Shown here piece after piece: positions 1 to 5,515 of a stretch of 5,515 nucleotides of DNA (position 1 is the first letter of the stretch; each line of letters starts with the position of its first letter). A program made the translations under genes and the position numbers. A model generated the notes under the pieces. The model worked only from the letters and a program-made list of their open reading frames with translations, was not told the origin of the DNA and made no database searches. Origin of the DNA: an uncultured Ruminococcus sp. (GTDB lineage Bacteria > Bacillota > Clostridia > Oscillospirales > Ruminococcaceae); the NCBI GenBank assembly GCA_947178195.1, contig CAMWXM010000192.1, positions 1-5,515 on the forward strand, written 5' to 3'.

Positions 1-70
1 TAATTAATCTAAATCCGTTAACCTTTTTCATCAAAAATTCGATAAATATGTTTTCTTCGTCAATTTTTCA
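1..70 (-). pseudogene. Remnant of the GHKL kinase C-terminus beyond the double stop
   Basis: After the two TGA codons at 73-71 and 70-68, the kinase frame stays open for 22 codons to the left edge. It begins KIDEENIFIEF and ends KKVNGFRLI. This is the kind of sequence expected just after the DNAIEA N-box in GHKL kinases of the AgrC/ComD type, where a charged, partly amphipathic stretch leads to the rest of the ATP-binding fold. The frame is unchanged across the stops, so the damage looks like substitutions or a net in-frame indel rather than a simple frameshift. The G1 and G2 boxes would lie outside the window. I see no ribosome binding site for an independent start here, so this is best read as untranslated remnant unless the TGAs are read through. 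Confidence 0.6.
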
Positions 71-1099
71 TCAGGCTTCGATTGCATTGTCCCAGATATT
101 TGCTAACAATGCTGTAATGTCCAAATCGCTGATGAAATTCAGCGGTATATCTTGGGCATCGGTTGTCACTTTTATGTTATTTGCTTCAGCTAAAACAATT
201 TTTTGGCTCATAACAATACTCAGTACCTTATTTGAGCATTTAAAGCAGATAAATAACGCTTCGATCTCTTTCTCTAACATCACCCCGTAATCATACGCTT
301 TTTTATCTTTTTGGCTTTTAAGTTCTTCCAAAGTATCCAAGTGTTTTTTAAAATCATGTATGATTTTTCTTGACATTTCATATCGGTTGTCAAGCTCGGT
401 ATAATGTGACATCTGCATTTCACTTTGCCTTTGAGAAATTTCAAGCTCATATTTTAACTTAGCATTTTCAGACACTTGATTTATTATATAAGTAATGTAA
501 ATGTTCAACCCCAAAAATCCGACCATTATTATTATAAAAACAAAACCGTTTATCGGAAGCTTACATAAGTGATAGACAACAAAAATTTCAAAAACCGTTA
601 TTACAGCAACCGCAACCGCTTCATTAAGTCTAACAAAGCTTGATCTATGCTTTAATAGAATTGCAAGATATACCCTATAAATCAAAAACATTATAATAAT
701 ATTCAGAAGATTGCTGATGCACATCAACTCATAGTTTTTAAGCACTTCATTATAGCCGGTATTTTTTATTACTGTCCAAATTAATACAGTCACAATATCG
801 CTTATCACTGTTGCTAACATTAAAAATAAATTGTATATAAAACTGTATCTAAGTTTTACACAATATAATGTATTGCATATTATATTAAGACTTGTAAAAG
901 CATAAATCAGATTGATTATAGGTATGTTTAAAAGATTAACCGAAATCATCAAAGCAGTGGACAGCAAAAATACTCCTACATATAAAATTTTGTTTTTGTA
1001 TTTAGGACGGTATATTTTACTGAAAAACATAAAATAAATCAAATTTATCAAACCTGTCAATACAGCCTGACAAAAAAAAGCAATTATTTCTTCATTCAT
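71..1099 (-). CDS. AgrC/ComD-like GHKL sensor histidine kinase, truncated in the ATPase domain
   Basis: Membrane sensor kinase of a peptide quorum-sensing pair, expected to detect an autoinducer outside the cell and phosphorylate the LytTR regulator encoded just upstream. The first ~207 residues form six or seven hydrophobic segments (roughly 7-28, 38-56, 60-80, 88-112, 127-148, 160-178, 184-207). A likely coiled linker follows (208-240), then the phosphoacceptor motif SRKIIHDFKKHL with His248. The ATP-binding N-box WDNAIEA sits at the very end (336-342). Members of this family usually run about 430 residues, so roughly 90 residues of ATPase domain, including the G boxes, are missing. The cause is TGA TGA at 73-68, after which homologous-looking sequence continues in frame. 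The ATG at 1099 follows the regulator's stop by 4 nt, and its AAAGGA site (1112-1107) overlaps the regulator's end, so the two are probably translationally coupled. As written, the product should not bind ATP normally. Assignment to the family is firm; function is doubtful. Confidence 0.85.
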   Translation of the reverse strand: MNEEIIAFFCQAVLTGLINLIYFMFFSKIYRPKYKNKILYVGVFLLSTALMISVNLLNIPIINLIYAFTSLNIICNTLYCVKLRYSFIYNLFLMLATVISDIVTVLIWTVIKNTGYNEVLKNYELMCISNLLNIIIMFLIYRVYLAILLKHRSSFVRLNEAVAVAVITVFEIFVVYHLCKLPINGFVFIIIMVGFLGLNIYITYIINQVSENAKLKYELEISQRQSEMQMSHYTELDNRYEMSRKIIHDFKKHLDTLEELKSQKDKKAYDYGVMLEKEIEALFICFKCSNKVLSIVMSQKIVLAEANNIKVTTDAQDIPLNFISDLDITALLANIWDNAIEA

Positions 1100-1103
1100 T
1101 ATT

Positions 1104-1826
1104 TTATCCTTTCCGGAGCTGCTTAGACAGAAGATACAAAAAGTCGTTTTGTTTTTTTATTGCTAACGGTATAGTGGTTCCGTCCGTCATTATTATACCT
1201 CCGCCATTGTTTTTAGTCATGCTTTGCACATATCGAAGGTTCACTGTACAGCTTTTATGTGCTTTATAGAACTCCTCGCTATCCAGCTTTCCGTAAATCT
1301 CTTTTAAGCTCTCGGTGGAAACATATTCTCCATGACTTGTATTCACGATAACCTTTCTCTTTTCCTTATCCTTGATGTGAAAATAAAGTATATCCTTTAT
1401 TTTCAAAACCACAGCTCCGTCTGCTGTTCTGAGACTTACTGTTCTTTCATTTTCGACATTATAAATTCTTAGAAAATCCTTCAAAACATTGTGTATATCT
1501 TCATCGGAAAAAGGTTTTGAAATAAAATCAAAGGCGTGAACCTTATACGCCCTTCGCCAATAATCGGTATAGCTTGTTATATAAACGATCTTAACGTCTA
1601 CATCTTCGGAGCGTATCGCCTGTGCTGTTTCTATACCATTCAACTCTTTCATTTCAATATCAAGAAAAATCAAATCATACTTCTTTTTGGATTCTACAAG
1701 GGATTCTCCGCTGTAATACTTTTCAACTGTAAAGTCGCATTTACTGTTGGTTAAGAAGAAATTAACACTATTGCTTATTTTTTCAGTAACTTCAGGTTCG
1801 TCATCACAAACAGACAAGTGAATCAT
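1104..1826 (-). CDS. LytTR-family response regulator (AgrA/ComE type)
   Basis: Cytoplasmic two-component regulator of 240 residues, the normal length for AgrA/ComE proteins. Residues 1-120 are the receiver: acidic cluster CDDEP (Asp8, Asp9, Glu10), phosphoacceptor Asp56 in FLDIEM, the switch residue in YITSY (Thr84) and Lys104 in SKPF. Residues ~130-235 are a LytTR DNA-binding domain, recognisable from ILYFHI, the EFYKAHKSCTVNLRYV stretch and the terminal TIPLAIKKQ. I chose ATG 1826 over a TTG 15 nt upstream because a strong AAGGAGG site (1838-1832) sits 5 nt before it, and the longer start would place that site inside the coding sequence. It lies 41 nt after agrB and 4 nt before the kinase, in one apparent operon. 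Its expected partner is the adjacent kinase. LytTR proteins bind paired direct repeats upstream of target promoters; the true targets cannot be told from the window. Confidence 0.93.
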   Translation of the reverse strand: MIHLSVCDDEPEVTEKISNSVNFFLTNSKCDFTVEKYYSGESLVESKKKYDLIFLDIEMKELNGIETAQAIRSEDVDVKIVYITSYTDYWRRAYKVHAFDFISKPFSDEDIHNVLKDFLRIYNVENERTVSLRTADGAVVLKIKDILYFHIKDKEKRKVIVNTSHGEYVSTESLKEIYGKLDSEEFYKAHKSCTVNLRYVQSMTKNNGGGIIMTDGTTIPLAIKKQNDFLYLLSKQLRKG

Positions 1827-1831
1827 ACTTT

Positions 1832-1838
1832 CCTCCTT
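1832..1838 (-). promoter_or_regulatory. Ribosome binding site that fixes the LytTR regulator start
   Basis: AAGGAGG, a full anti-Shine-Dalgarno match, lies 5 nt before ATG 1826. It decides against the upstream TTG at 1841, which would put this site inside the reading frame. Confidence 0.85.
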
Positions 1839-1867
1839 CAAATTATCTAAAAGCAGTAGATAAGCTT

Positions 1868-2446
1868 TTACTTAGCATTCTTTTTCATTCCCATAAGTAC
1901 AAGTAATGAGGTTGTTATAAACACAAGCATAATTGAGCAAGAAATTCCATCAAAGCCAATAAAATACGCAATGATTGCAATCACTGTTTCTAAACACAGT
2001 ATTACTTTTGATTTTGTTCCAAATCTCTTTTTTTCATTTTCACTTAGAGGCTTGTTTTTTGTATCAACGGGAGCAAATATCCAAATTATAATTGTAGAAC
2101 AAAATGCGAAAATAGATAGCGGAATTAGTATAACTTTATAAAGTGCTTCAAGTTTTAGTATCGAAAGCGCAAAAACAAATGTCAACATTGACTGAATAAA
2201 GCATTGAATTCTTGTATTGGCATGATAACCGCCGGATTTAGACCTAATTGTTGATAAAAAGATTATAAATATAAGACATTCCCAAAAGCTGTGCATTAAT
2301 ATACCTATGATTAAAGCGGCAGAGAAAAATAAATATTTAATTAAAAGTATTTCAAGACCATATTTAACAATCTCATACCTTTCTTCACTCATATTCTCTT
2401 GGCTTTTATAAAGAAAATCCATTAATCTATCTAAAACCCTGTCCAT
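1868..2446 (-). CDS. AgrB-like accessory gene regulator B (membrane cysteine peptidase)
   Basis: Integral membrane endopeptidase of the AgrB family (192 residues, close to the usual ~190). Members cut the C-terminal tail of an AgrD-type propeptide and help form the cyclic thiolactone or lactone signal. The signature is plain: Arg68, then KSGGYHANT, with catalytic His75 and Cys82 seven residues apart, as in Staphylococcus aureus AgrB (His77/Cys84). An amphipathic N-terminus (1-30) precedes several hydrophobic segments (about 33-50, 55-67, 85-100, 105-127, 150-168, 170-186). I chose ATG 2446 because AAAGGAAG lies 8 nt before it. The longer open frame back to a GTG at 2512 runs through the promoter -10 box. 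It is the first gene of the agr-like operon, 41 nt before the regulator. No agrD-like propeptide ORF lies between or beside them, which is unusual. Substrate unknown. Confidence 0.94.
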   Translation of the reverse strand: MDRVLDRLMDFLYKSQENMSEERYEIVKYGLEILLIKYLFFSAALIIGILMHSFWECLIFIIFLSTIRSKSGGYHANTRIQCFIQSMLTFVFALSILKLEALYKVILIPLSIFAFCSTIIIWIFAPVDTKNKPLSENEKKRFGTKSKVILCLETVIAIIAYFIGFDGISCSIMLVFITTSLLVLMGMKKNAK

Positions 2447-2454
2447 TCTTACAT

Positions 2455-2462
2455 CTTCCTTT
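2455..2462 (-). promoter_or_regulatory. Ribosome binding site that fixes the agrB start
   Basis: AAAGGAAG with an 8-nt gap to ATG 2446. Together with the promoter overlapping the longer open frame, it sets the start at 2446 rather than 2512. Confidence 0.75.
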
Positions 2463-2497
2463 AAAATTTTTCTGTTAAAACATATTGATTTTATGTT

Positions 2498-2526
2498 ATT
2501 ATACATTACCACAAACTAAAAGTCAA
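2498..2526 (-). promoter_or_regulatory. Sigma-A promoter of the agr-like operon
   Basis: Reading the minus strand, -35 TTGACT (2526-2521) is followed by a 17-nt spacer and a perfect -10 TATAAT (2503-2498). Transcription should start near 2490, giving a leader of about 45 nt before ATG 2446. The -35 lies 45 nt past the coupling-protein stop codon, so the agr-like genes have their own start point. With so near-consensus a core, basal expression may be substantial without an activator. No clear rho-independent terminator separates it from the coupling-protein gene, so read-through from upstream is also possible. Confidence 0.85.
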
Positions 2527-2570
2527 GATTGGGAGTGGCTTTGTTCTTCACTATAAATTGATTCACAATG

Positions 2571-4340
2571 TCATTTCACAGATTTCGTTTTAGGTGATTT
2601 TTTCTTAGATATAGAAATATTGCTTTCATTAAAACTATCCTCAAACTCAGCAGGCATCTCCATCTGCGGAAACTCTCTTAATATCTCCATCTCTACCTCG
2701 CGGCTGTCCGCATACTGCACCTTACGCTCAGATTTTTCCTCAATCGAGTAAGCGTCCTCAAACTGTATTCCCCACTTGAAGAACAGCTTGAGCCGAGTTT
2801 TCATTGGGTGGCATCCCGTTTTCATTACAATGAAGTGTCCTTTCGGCATTGACTTCAGCTCGTCCACCGTCATGAGCGGTCGCTCGATCATTTGCAAAGA
2901 GCGAGAGTTACCGTCTTTTCCAATTGACCTTGACACAGATCCGCTGAGAACGGTCTGCTTGCCAAGGTTTTGGGACATTGCTTCGGCGGTCTTGGAGTTG
3001 GGTGCAAAGGCTCCGAACAATGTACACTGACAGTTGTCAACGATAATCTCCGCTCCCTCTTTGCCGTAGGTTTTCTCAAACTGCGCCAATGATTGTATTA
3101 TCGCCACAATAGAAACCCTTCGGGAACGAGATGCGGAGAATATCATCTCCAACCCATCAACTTTGGGGAGCGTACCTATCTCGTCCATATAGAACATCAA
3201 ACGCTTATCCAATGTACCGCCCTTTTCATCTGCAACGGTCAGTATCTCTCGGTAGAGCTGCTGAAAAATAAGAGAGATGAGGAAGTGCTTTGTGGCATCT
3301 TCCTCGGGCAAAACAAGATATATAGCAGATTTGTTATTACAGAATTCCTCAACGTCTATCGAGGTATCAAAACAGAGGATTTGTTCAAGCTCCGAGTCGA
3401 TAAACGAGTTCAGCCTTGACAACGCAGTAGACATAACGCTCGCCATAGCTTGCTCGGAAGAATTAAGTGCCGCACCTGCAAACCAACGAGCCTTATGCTC
3501 ACTGGGCAGTTTACCTATCAGCATTTGAAAACGTGACACGCCTTTTGTACCTGAAGGTGCAAGCAAATCCTGGATCAGTTTAAATACACTGATGATATGC
3601 CGCTTTTTGGGAGGGCAAAATTCAGCTATCAGCAATATCACCGCCGTCAGCAATCCCTCTGCCGCCTCATAGAAAAACGCATTTTGCCCCATGCTTGAAA
3701 CATCACCACCCGCCGAGACTATGGTCTTGGCGGTTATTTTTGCAAATTTTTCGGACTTTGCCTTGTATTCCAACTTGTTTTCTGCCTTATACATATCCAT
3801 GTACTTGTTGACGAGGTACAACATATTGTAACCACTACTGCGAGTGGGGTTGCGGAGATCAATAACCGAAACCTTGTAGCCGTAATATTTTTCCGCAATG
3901 GTAGCCGTATTACGATAGAGATCCCCCTTGCTGTCGGTGGTGGCAAATGACATTCCTGCCGCACAGCAATATTCAATATTGGGGTAAAGAAAATTTGCCG
4001 TCTTTCCTACTCCTGATGCGCCTATCATCAATGTGTGAATATCCGCATCGTCCACCAGCGCAGTCATCCGCCCTGCATTTTCATGGCAGCCGATTATCAG
4101 ACCGTCCACTGTCGGGAGATGTTCTCCATTGCGCCACAAATGCGGTGTATAGGGTATTTGTTTGTAGGTTTTGGCAACTTCTCCTTTGGTGGCAAACCTC
4201 GCTGTGCCATGCTGACCGTTGCCGATTGGCTTGTTCGGAATCCCATTAAGAGAATAGCGGTCACCTATTGCAACTATTATTGCTATTATTAAAAAAAATG
4301 CTCCGCAAATGCAGAGCAGAATAATTTGTGTTGTATTCAT
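2571..4340 (-). CDS. VirD4/TraG-like type IV coupling protein (conjugal transfer ATPase)
   Basis: Inner-membrane ATPase that links the relaxosome to the conjugation channel and drives DNA export. At 589 residues it is full length for the clostridial-element VirD4-like family (CD1115 type). In order: one transmembrane helix (~5-25); a linker with GTARFAT (45-51), typical of this family; Walker A GASGVGKT (107-114); TTDSKGDLY (134-142); Walker B LMFYMDEIG (381-389); and the RecA-type motif SIVAIIQSLAQ (410-420) followed by FEKTYG. The C-terminus is polar and lysine/serine-rich (about 570-589). Only one membrane helix is seen, where many VirD4 proteins have two; this form is common in Firmicutes elements. 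ATG 4340 is preceded by AAAGGA (4351-4346) with a 5-nt gap. That site overlaps the stop codon of the upstream SLOG remnant, suggesting the two were once translationally linked. GC content is clearly higher than in the downstream agr-like genes. Confidence 0.95.
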   Translation of the reverse strand: MNTTQIILLCICGAFFLIIAIIVAIGDRYSLNGIPNKPIGNGQHGTARFATKGEVAKTYKQIPYTPHLWRNGEHLPTVDGLIIGCHENAGRMTALVDDADIHTLMIGASGVGKTANFLYPNIEYCCAAGMSFATTDSKGDLYRNTATIAEKYYGYKVSVIDLRNPTRSSGYNMLYLVNKYMDMYKAENKLEYKAKSEKFAKITAKTIVSAGGDVSSMGQNAFFYEAAEGLLTAVILLIAEFCPPKKRHIISVFKLIQDLLAPSGTKGVSRFQMLIGKLPSEHKARWFAGAALNSSEQAMASVMSTALSRLNSFIDSELEQILCFDTSIDVEEFCNNKSAIYLVLPEEDATKHFLISLIFQQLYREILTVADEKGGTLDKRLMFYMDEIGTLPKVDGLEMIFSASRSRRVSIVAIIQSLAQFEKTYGKEGAEIIVDNCQCTLFGAFAPNSKTAEAMSQNLGKQTVLSGSVSRSIGKDGNSRSLQMIERPLMTVDELKSMPKGHFIVMKTGCHPMKTRLKLFFKWGIQFEDAYSIEEKSERKVQYADSREVEMEILREFPQMEMPAEFEDSFNESNISISKKKSPKTKSVK

Positions 4341-4350
4341 TGATTTCCTT

Positions 4351-4542
4351 TCATATTCTGAGTATTTTCAATCCCTGCTGTTCGGCGTAGTTTACCGTGT
4401 AGAACGTACCGCCGCTATTCTCCCGAAGATAGCAAATCAAATATGCGCTGCAATCTACCAAGCGGCGGTTGCGTTCAAACATACAAGTGCTTGTGTATTT
4501 TGAGTGCTTGTGTATTTTGGTGACGCTTGAACTTGAAATAGA
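4351..4542 (-). pseudogene. C-terminal remnant of a SLOG/YpsA-family (DUF1273) protein, frameshifted
   Basis: The minus strand holds two pieces of one protein in different frames. Piece one (about 4542-4503) reads QVQASPKYTST. Piece two (about 4503-4351) reads SKYTSTCMFERNRRLVD, then SAYLICYLRENSGGTFYTV and NYAEQQGLKILRI before TGA at 4353-4351. The joined pattern SPxYTxxCMxxRNRxxVD followed by GGT-YTV-YA is, from my knowledge of the family, typical of the C-terminal half of SLOG (DUF1273) proteins, which are common on Firmicutes conjugative elements. The break between the frames is a perfect 17-bp tandem duplication; removing one copy restores one frame. The N-terminal half (usually about 100 residues) is absent because the Toprim gene occupies that space. 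A 43-codon ORF from ATG 4482 could be annotated, but it has no ribosome binding site. Molecular role of the intact family: a nucleotide-binding Rossmann-like fold, function mostly unknown. Confidence 0.75.
4486..4519. repeat. Perfect 17-bp tandem duplication
   Basis: AGTGCTTGTGTATTTTG occurs at 4486-4502 and again, with no gap, at 4503-4519. Because 17 is not a multiple of three, it shifts the reading frame of the SLOG remnant: KYTST is encoded on both sides in different frames. This is typical of a recent slippage event. Confidence 0.95.
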
Positions 4543-5515
4543 TTAAATACTCATCGACATTTGAAACGGCTCGTCCGAGGGTGATTCCTCGAGCATTTTC
4601 TTTTGTTCGGCTCGTTGGGTGAGGATTTCCTCTGTATCCAGTTTCAAAGCACAATCGGCAATATCATACAGCTTTCTCGCCGTTATTTTCAATTCCGAAA
4701 CGGTTTGCGAATGTAACCTCAACCGTTCCAATCCCATTTTTACGGCTGTTCTCAGCTTATCCGATTTTACCGACACACCGCCTTTGTCAAGATAACATTT
4801 ATACTCATTGGTAAGCCTGTTCTTCATCTTTTCGAGCGGAAATTCTTCACCCGCTATTTTCAAAAAATGCACACTTGCCGCAATTGAAAATTCAGCCAAC
4901 AGCCTGTGATCGGTGGAGCTGTATATTGCGGCTAAATCGGCGGAGATACGGTTGGTGTTAATCTTCATCTCGTTCAACTCAGCAACGCTCTGCAAGTACA
5001 GTTCTCTGCGCTCATGAGGAACAGCAGGAAGGTATTGCGCACCGTTACGTTGCTTGAGCTGCTCGTTCCAATCTTTCTGCTGTGGCGCAAGTCGAAATAT
5101 TTCCGTATATCCGCGTTCGGCAAGAATATCTTGGAGTCTTTCCGCAGCTTCAATTCCGCCCTCGTCATTATCGGTGCAGAGATACACATTTTGTAAATCG
5201 GAATGACTTTCCAGAGCGTTCAGCACTGCACTTTCATATACACCGTTCATGGCAATGTAACTGTGCTGCTGCCAATTCTTTTGATACAGCGTAATAAATG
5301 AAAGCATATCTATCGGTGCCTCAAATACAAACAGCTTCTCGTCATTGCCGAAGTGAGAGAAGCTGTATTTTGTATCCGATCCCGAAGCGGTTATCCTGAA
5401 GGCATTCCCAAAGCTTATGGTTGACCGCAGCGAGGCTTGCTTGGGAACACCGTTTTCATCCATTCCCACAAAAACAGCGTTGTGGTGATCCCTATCCTCA
5501 TAAATTTTACGCTGA
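4543..5515 (-). CDS. DUF3991/Toprim domain-containing protein (5' end outside the window)
   Basis: The frame is open to the right edge; QRKIYEDRDHHNAVFV precedes VGMDENG. The GTG at 5469 is therefore only an internal codon and the gene begins outside the window. Numbering from that Val, a Toprim fold is visible: FVFEAPIDMLSF with the conserved Glu50, and YLCTDNDEGG with the metal-binding Asp100-Asn-Asp102 pair, then a region ending in KDWNE (132-136). Upstream residues 1-40 (a GM-D-NG-P-AS-RST pattern) match the DUF3991 part that normally precedes Toprim in these mobile-element proteins. The C-terminal ~150 residues are predominantly helical and polar with no motif I recognise. The family occurs in conjugative and integrative elements of Firmicutes and is presumed to act on DNA (primase- or topoisomerase-like nucleotidyl transfer or nicking), but its exact role in transfer is not established. 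It ends with TAA at 4545-4543, immediately before the SLOG remnant. Confidence 0.88.
   Translation of the reverse strand, partial: QRKIYEDRDHHNAVFVGMDENGVPKQASLRSTISFGNAFRITASGSDTKYSFSHFGNDEKLFVFEAPIDMLSFITLYQKNWQQHSYIAMNGVYESAVLNALESHSDLQNVYLCTDNDEGGIEAAERLQDILAERGYTEIFRLAPQQKDWNEQLKQRNGAQYLPAVPHERRELYLQSVAELNEMKINTNRISADLAAIYSSTDHRLLAEFSIAASVHFLKIAGEEFPLEKMKNRLTNEYKCYLDKGGVSVKSDKLRTAVKMGLERLRLHSQTVSELKITARKLYDIADCALKLDTEEILTQRAEQKKMLEESPSDEPFQMSMSI

Noticed and set aside
48..290. Plus-strand open frame of 80 codons opposite the kinase
   Set aside because: It is antisense to the conserved kinase region, has no ribosome binding site, and shows no recognisable protein features.
1827..1841. 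TTG start at 1841 for the LytTR regulator
   Set aside because: It would place the strong AAGGAGG site inside the coding sequence; ATG 1826 gives the normal receiver-domain N-terminus.
2447..2512. A 22-codon N-terminal extension of agrB starting at GTG 2512
   Set aside because: It runs through the -10 box of a near-consensus promoter and has no ribosome binding site, while ATG 2446 has AAAGGAAG 8 nt upstream.
2527..2570. Possible terminator after the coupling-protein gene
   Set aside because: Only a 4-bp inverted repeat (ATTG/CAAT) is present and no T-run follows on the minus strand.
2776..4292. Several open frames of 60-108 codons on both strands within the coupling-protein gene
   Set aside because: They overlap a well-supported gene in other frames, have no recognisable domains, and look like by-products of its GC-richer codon use.
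4351..4482. A 43-residue standalone small protein from ATG 4482
   Set aside because: It lacks a ribosome binding site and its sequence matches an internal part of the SLOG family, so it is better explained as a gene remnant.
5464..5469. GTG 5469 as the start of the Toprim gene
   Set aside because: The frame stays open with family-like sequence to the right edge, so the gene begins outside the window.

Overview
The window looks like part of an integrative conjugative element of a low-GC Gram-positive bacterium, most likely in the Clostridia (Lachnospiraceae/Oscillospiraceae type). The evidence is a VirD4-like coupling protein of the clostridial-element type, a DUF3991/Toprim-like protein, strong purine-rich ribosome binding sites and an Agr-type peptide-signalling cassette. 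Every gene I can support lies on the minus strand, so transcription runs from high to low coordinates.

Layout in transcription order. (1) 5515-4543: 3' part of a DUF3991/Toprim-domain gene that enters from beyond the right edge. (2) 4542-4351: a decayed remnant of a SLOG/YpsA-family (DUF1273) gene. Only its C-terminal part remains, and a perfect 17-bp tandem duplication splits it into two frames. (3) 4340-2571: a complete VirD4/TraG-type coupling ATPase, the motor that brings DNA to the conjugation channel. (4) 2526-2498: a near-consensus sigma-A promoter (TTGACT, 17 bp, TATAAT). (5) 2446-1868: an AgrB-like membrane peptidase. (6) 1826-1104: a LytTR response regulator (AgrA/ComE type). (7) 1099-71: an AgrC/ComD-like GHKL sensor kinase cut short by two consecutive in-frame TGA codons. 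Kinase-like coding continues in the same frame to the left edge (70-1).

The window has two compositional blocks. The transfer genes are GC-richer (sampled 60-bp lines about 40-57%) and the agr-like cassette is AT-rich (sampled lines about 22-43%). The cassette has its own promoter 45 bp after the coupling-protein stop codon. This suggests a separately acquired, separately transcribed signalling module placed downstream of the transfer operon.

In an intact system AgrB would trim and cyclise an AgrD-type precursor, the exported peptide would be sensed by the membrane kinase, and the phosphorylated LytTR regulator would act on promoters, perhaps including transfer promoters. Two pieces are missing or damaged here: no agrD-like ORF is visible near agrB, and the kinase lacks the rest of its ATP-binding domain unless the TGAs are read through. 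The module may therefore be decaying, or its peptide gene may lie past the left edge. Both are open questions that the window alone cannot settle.
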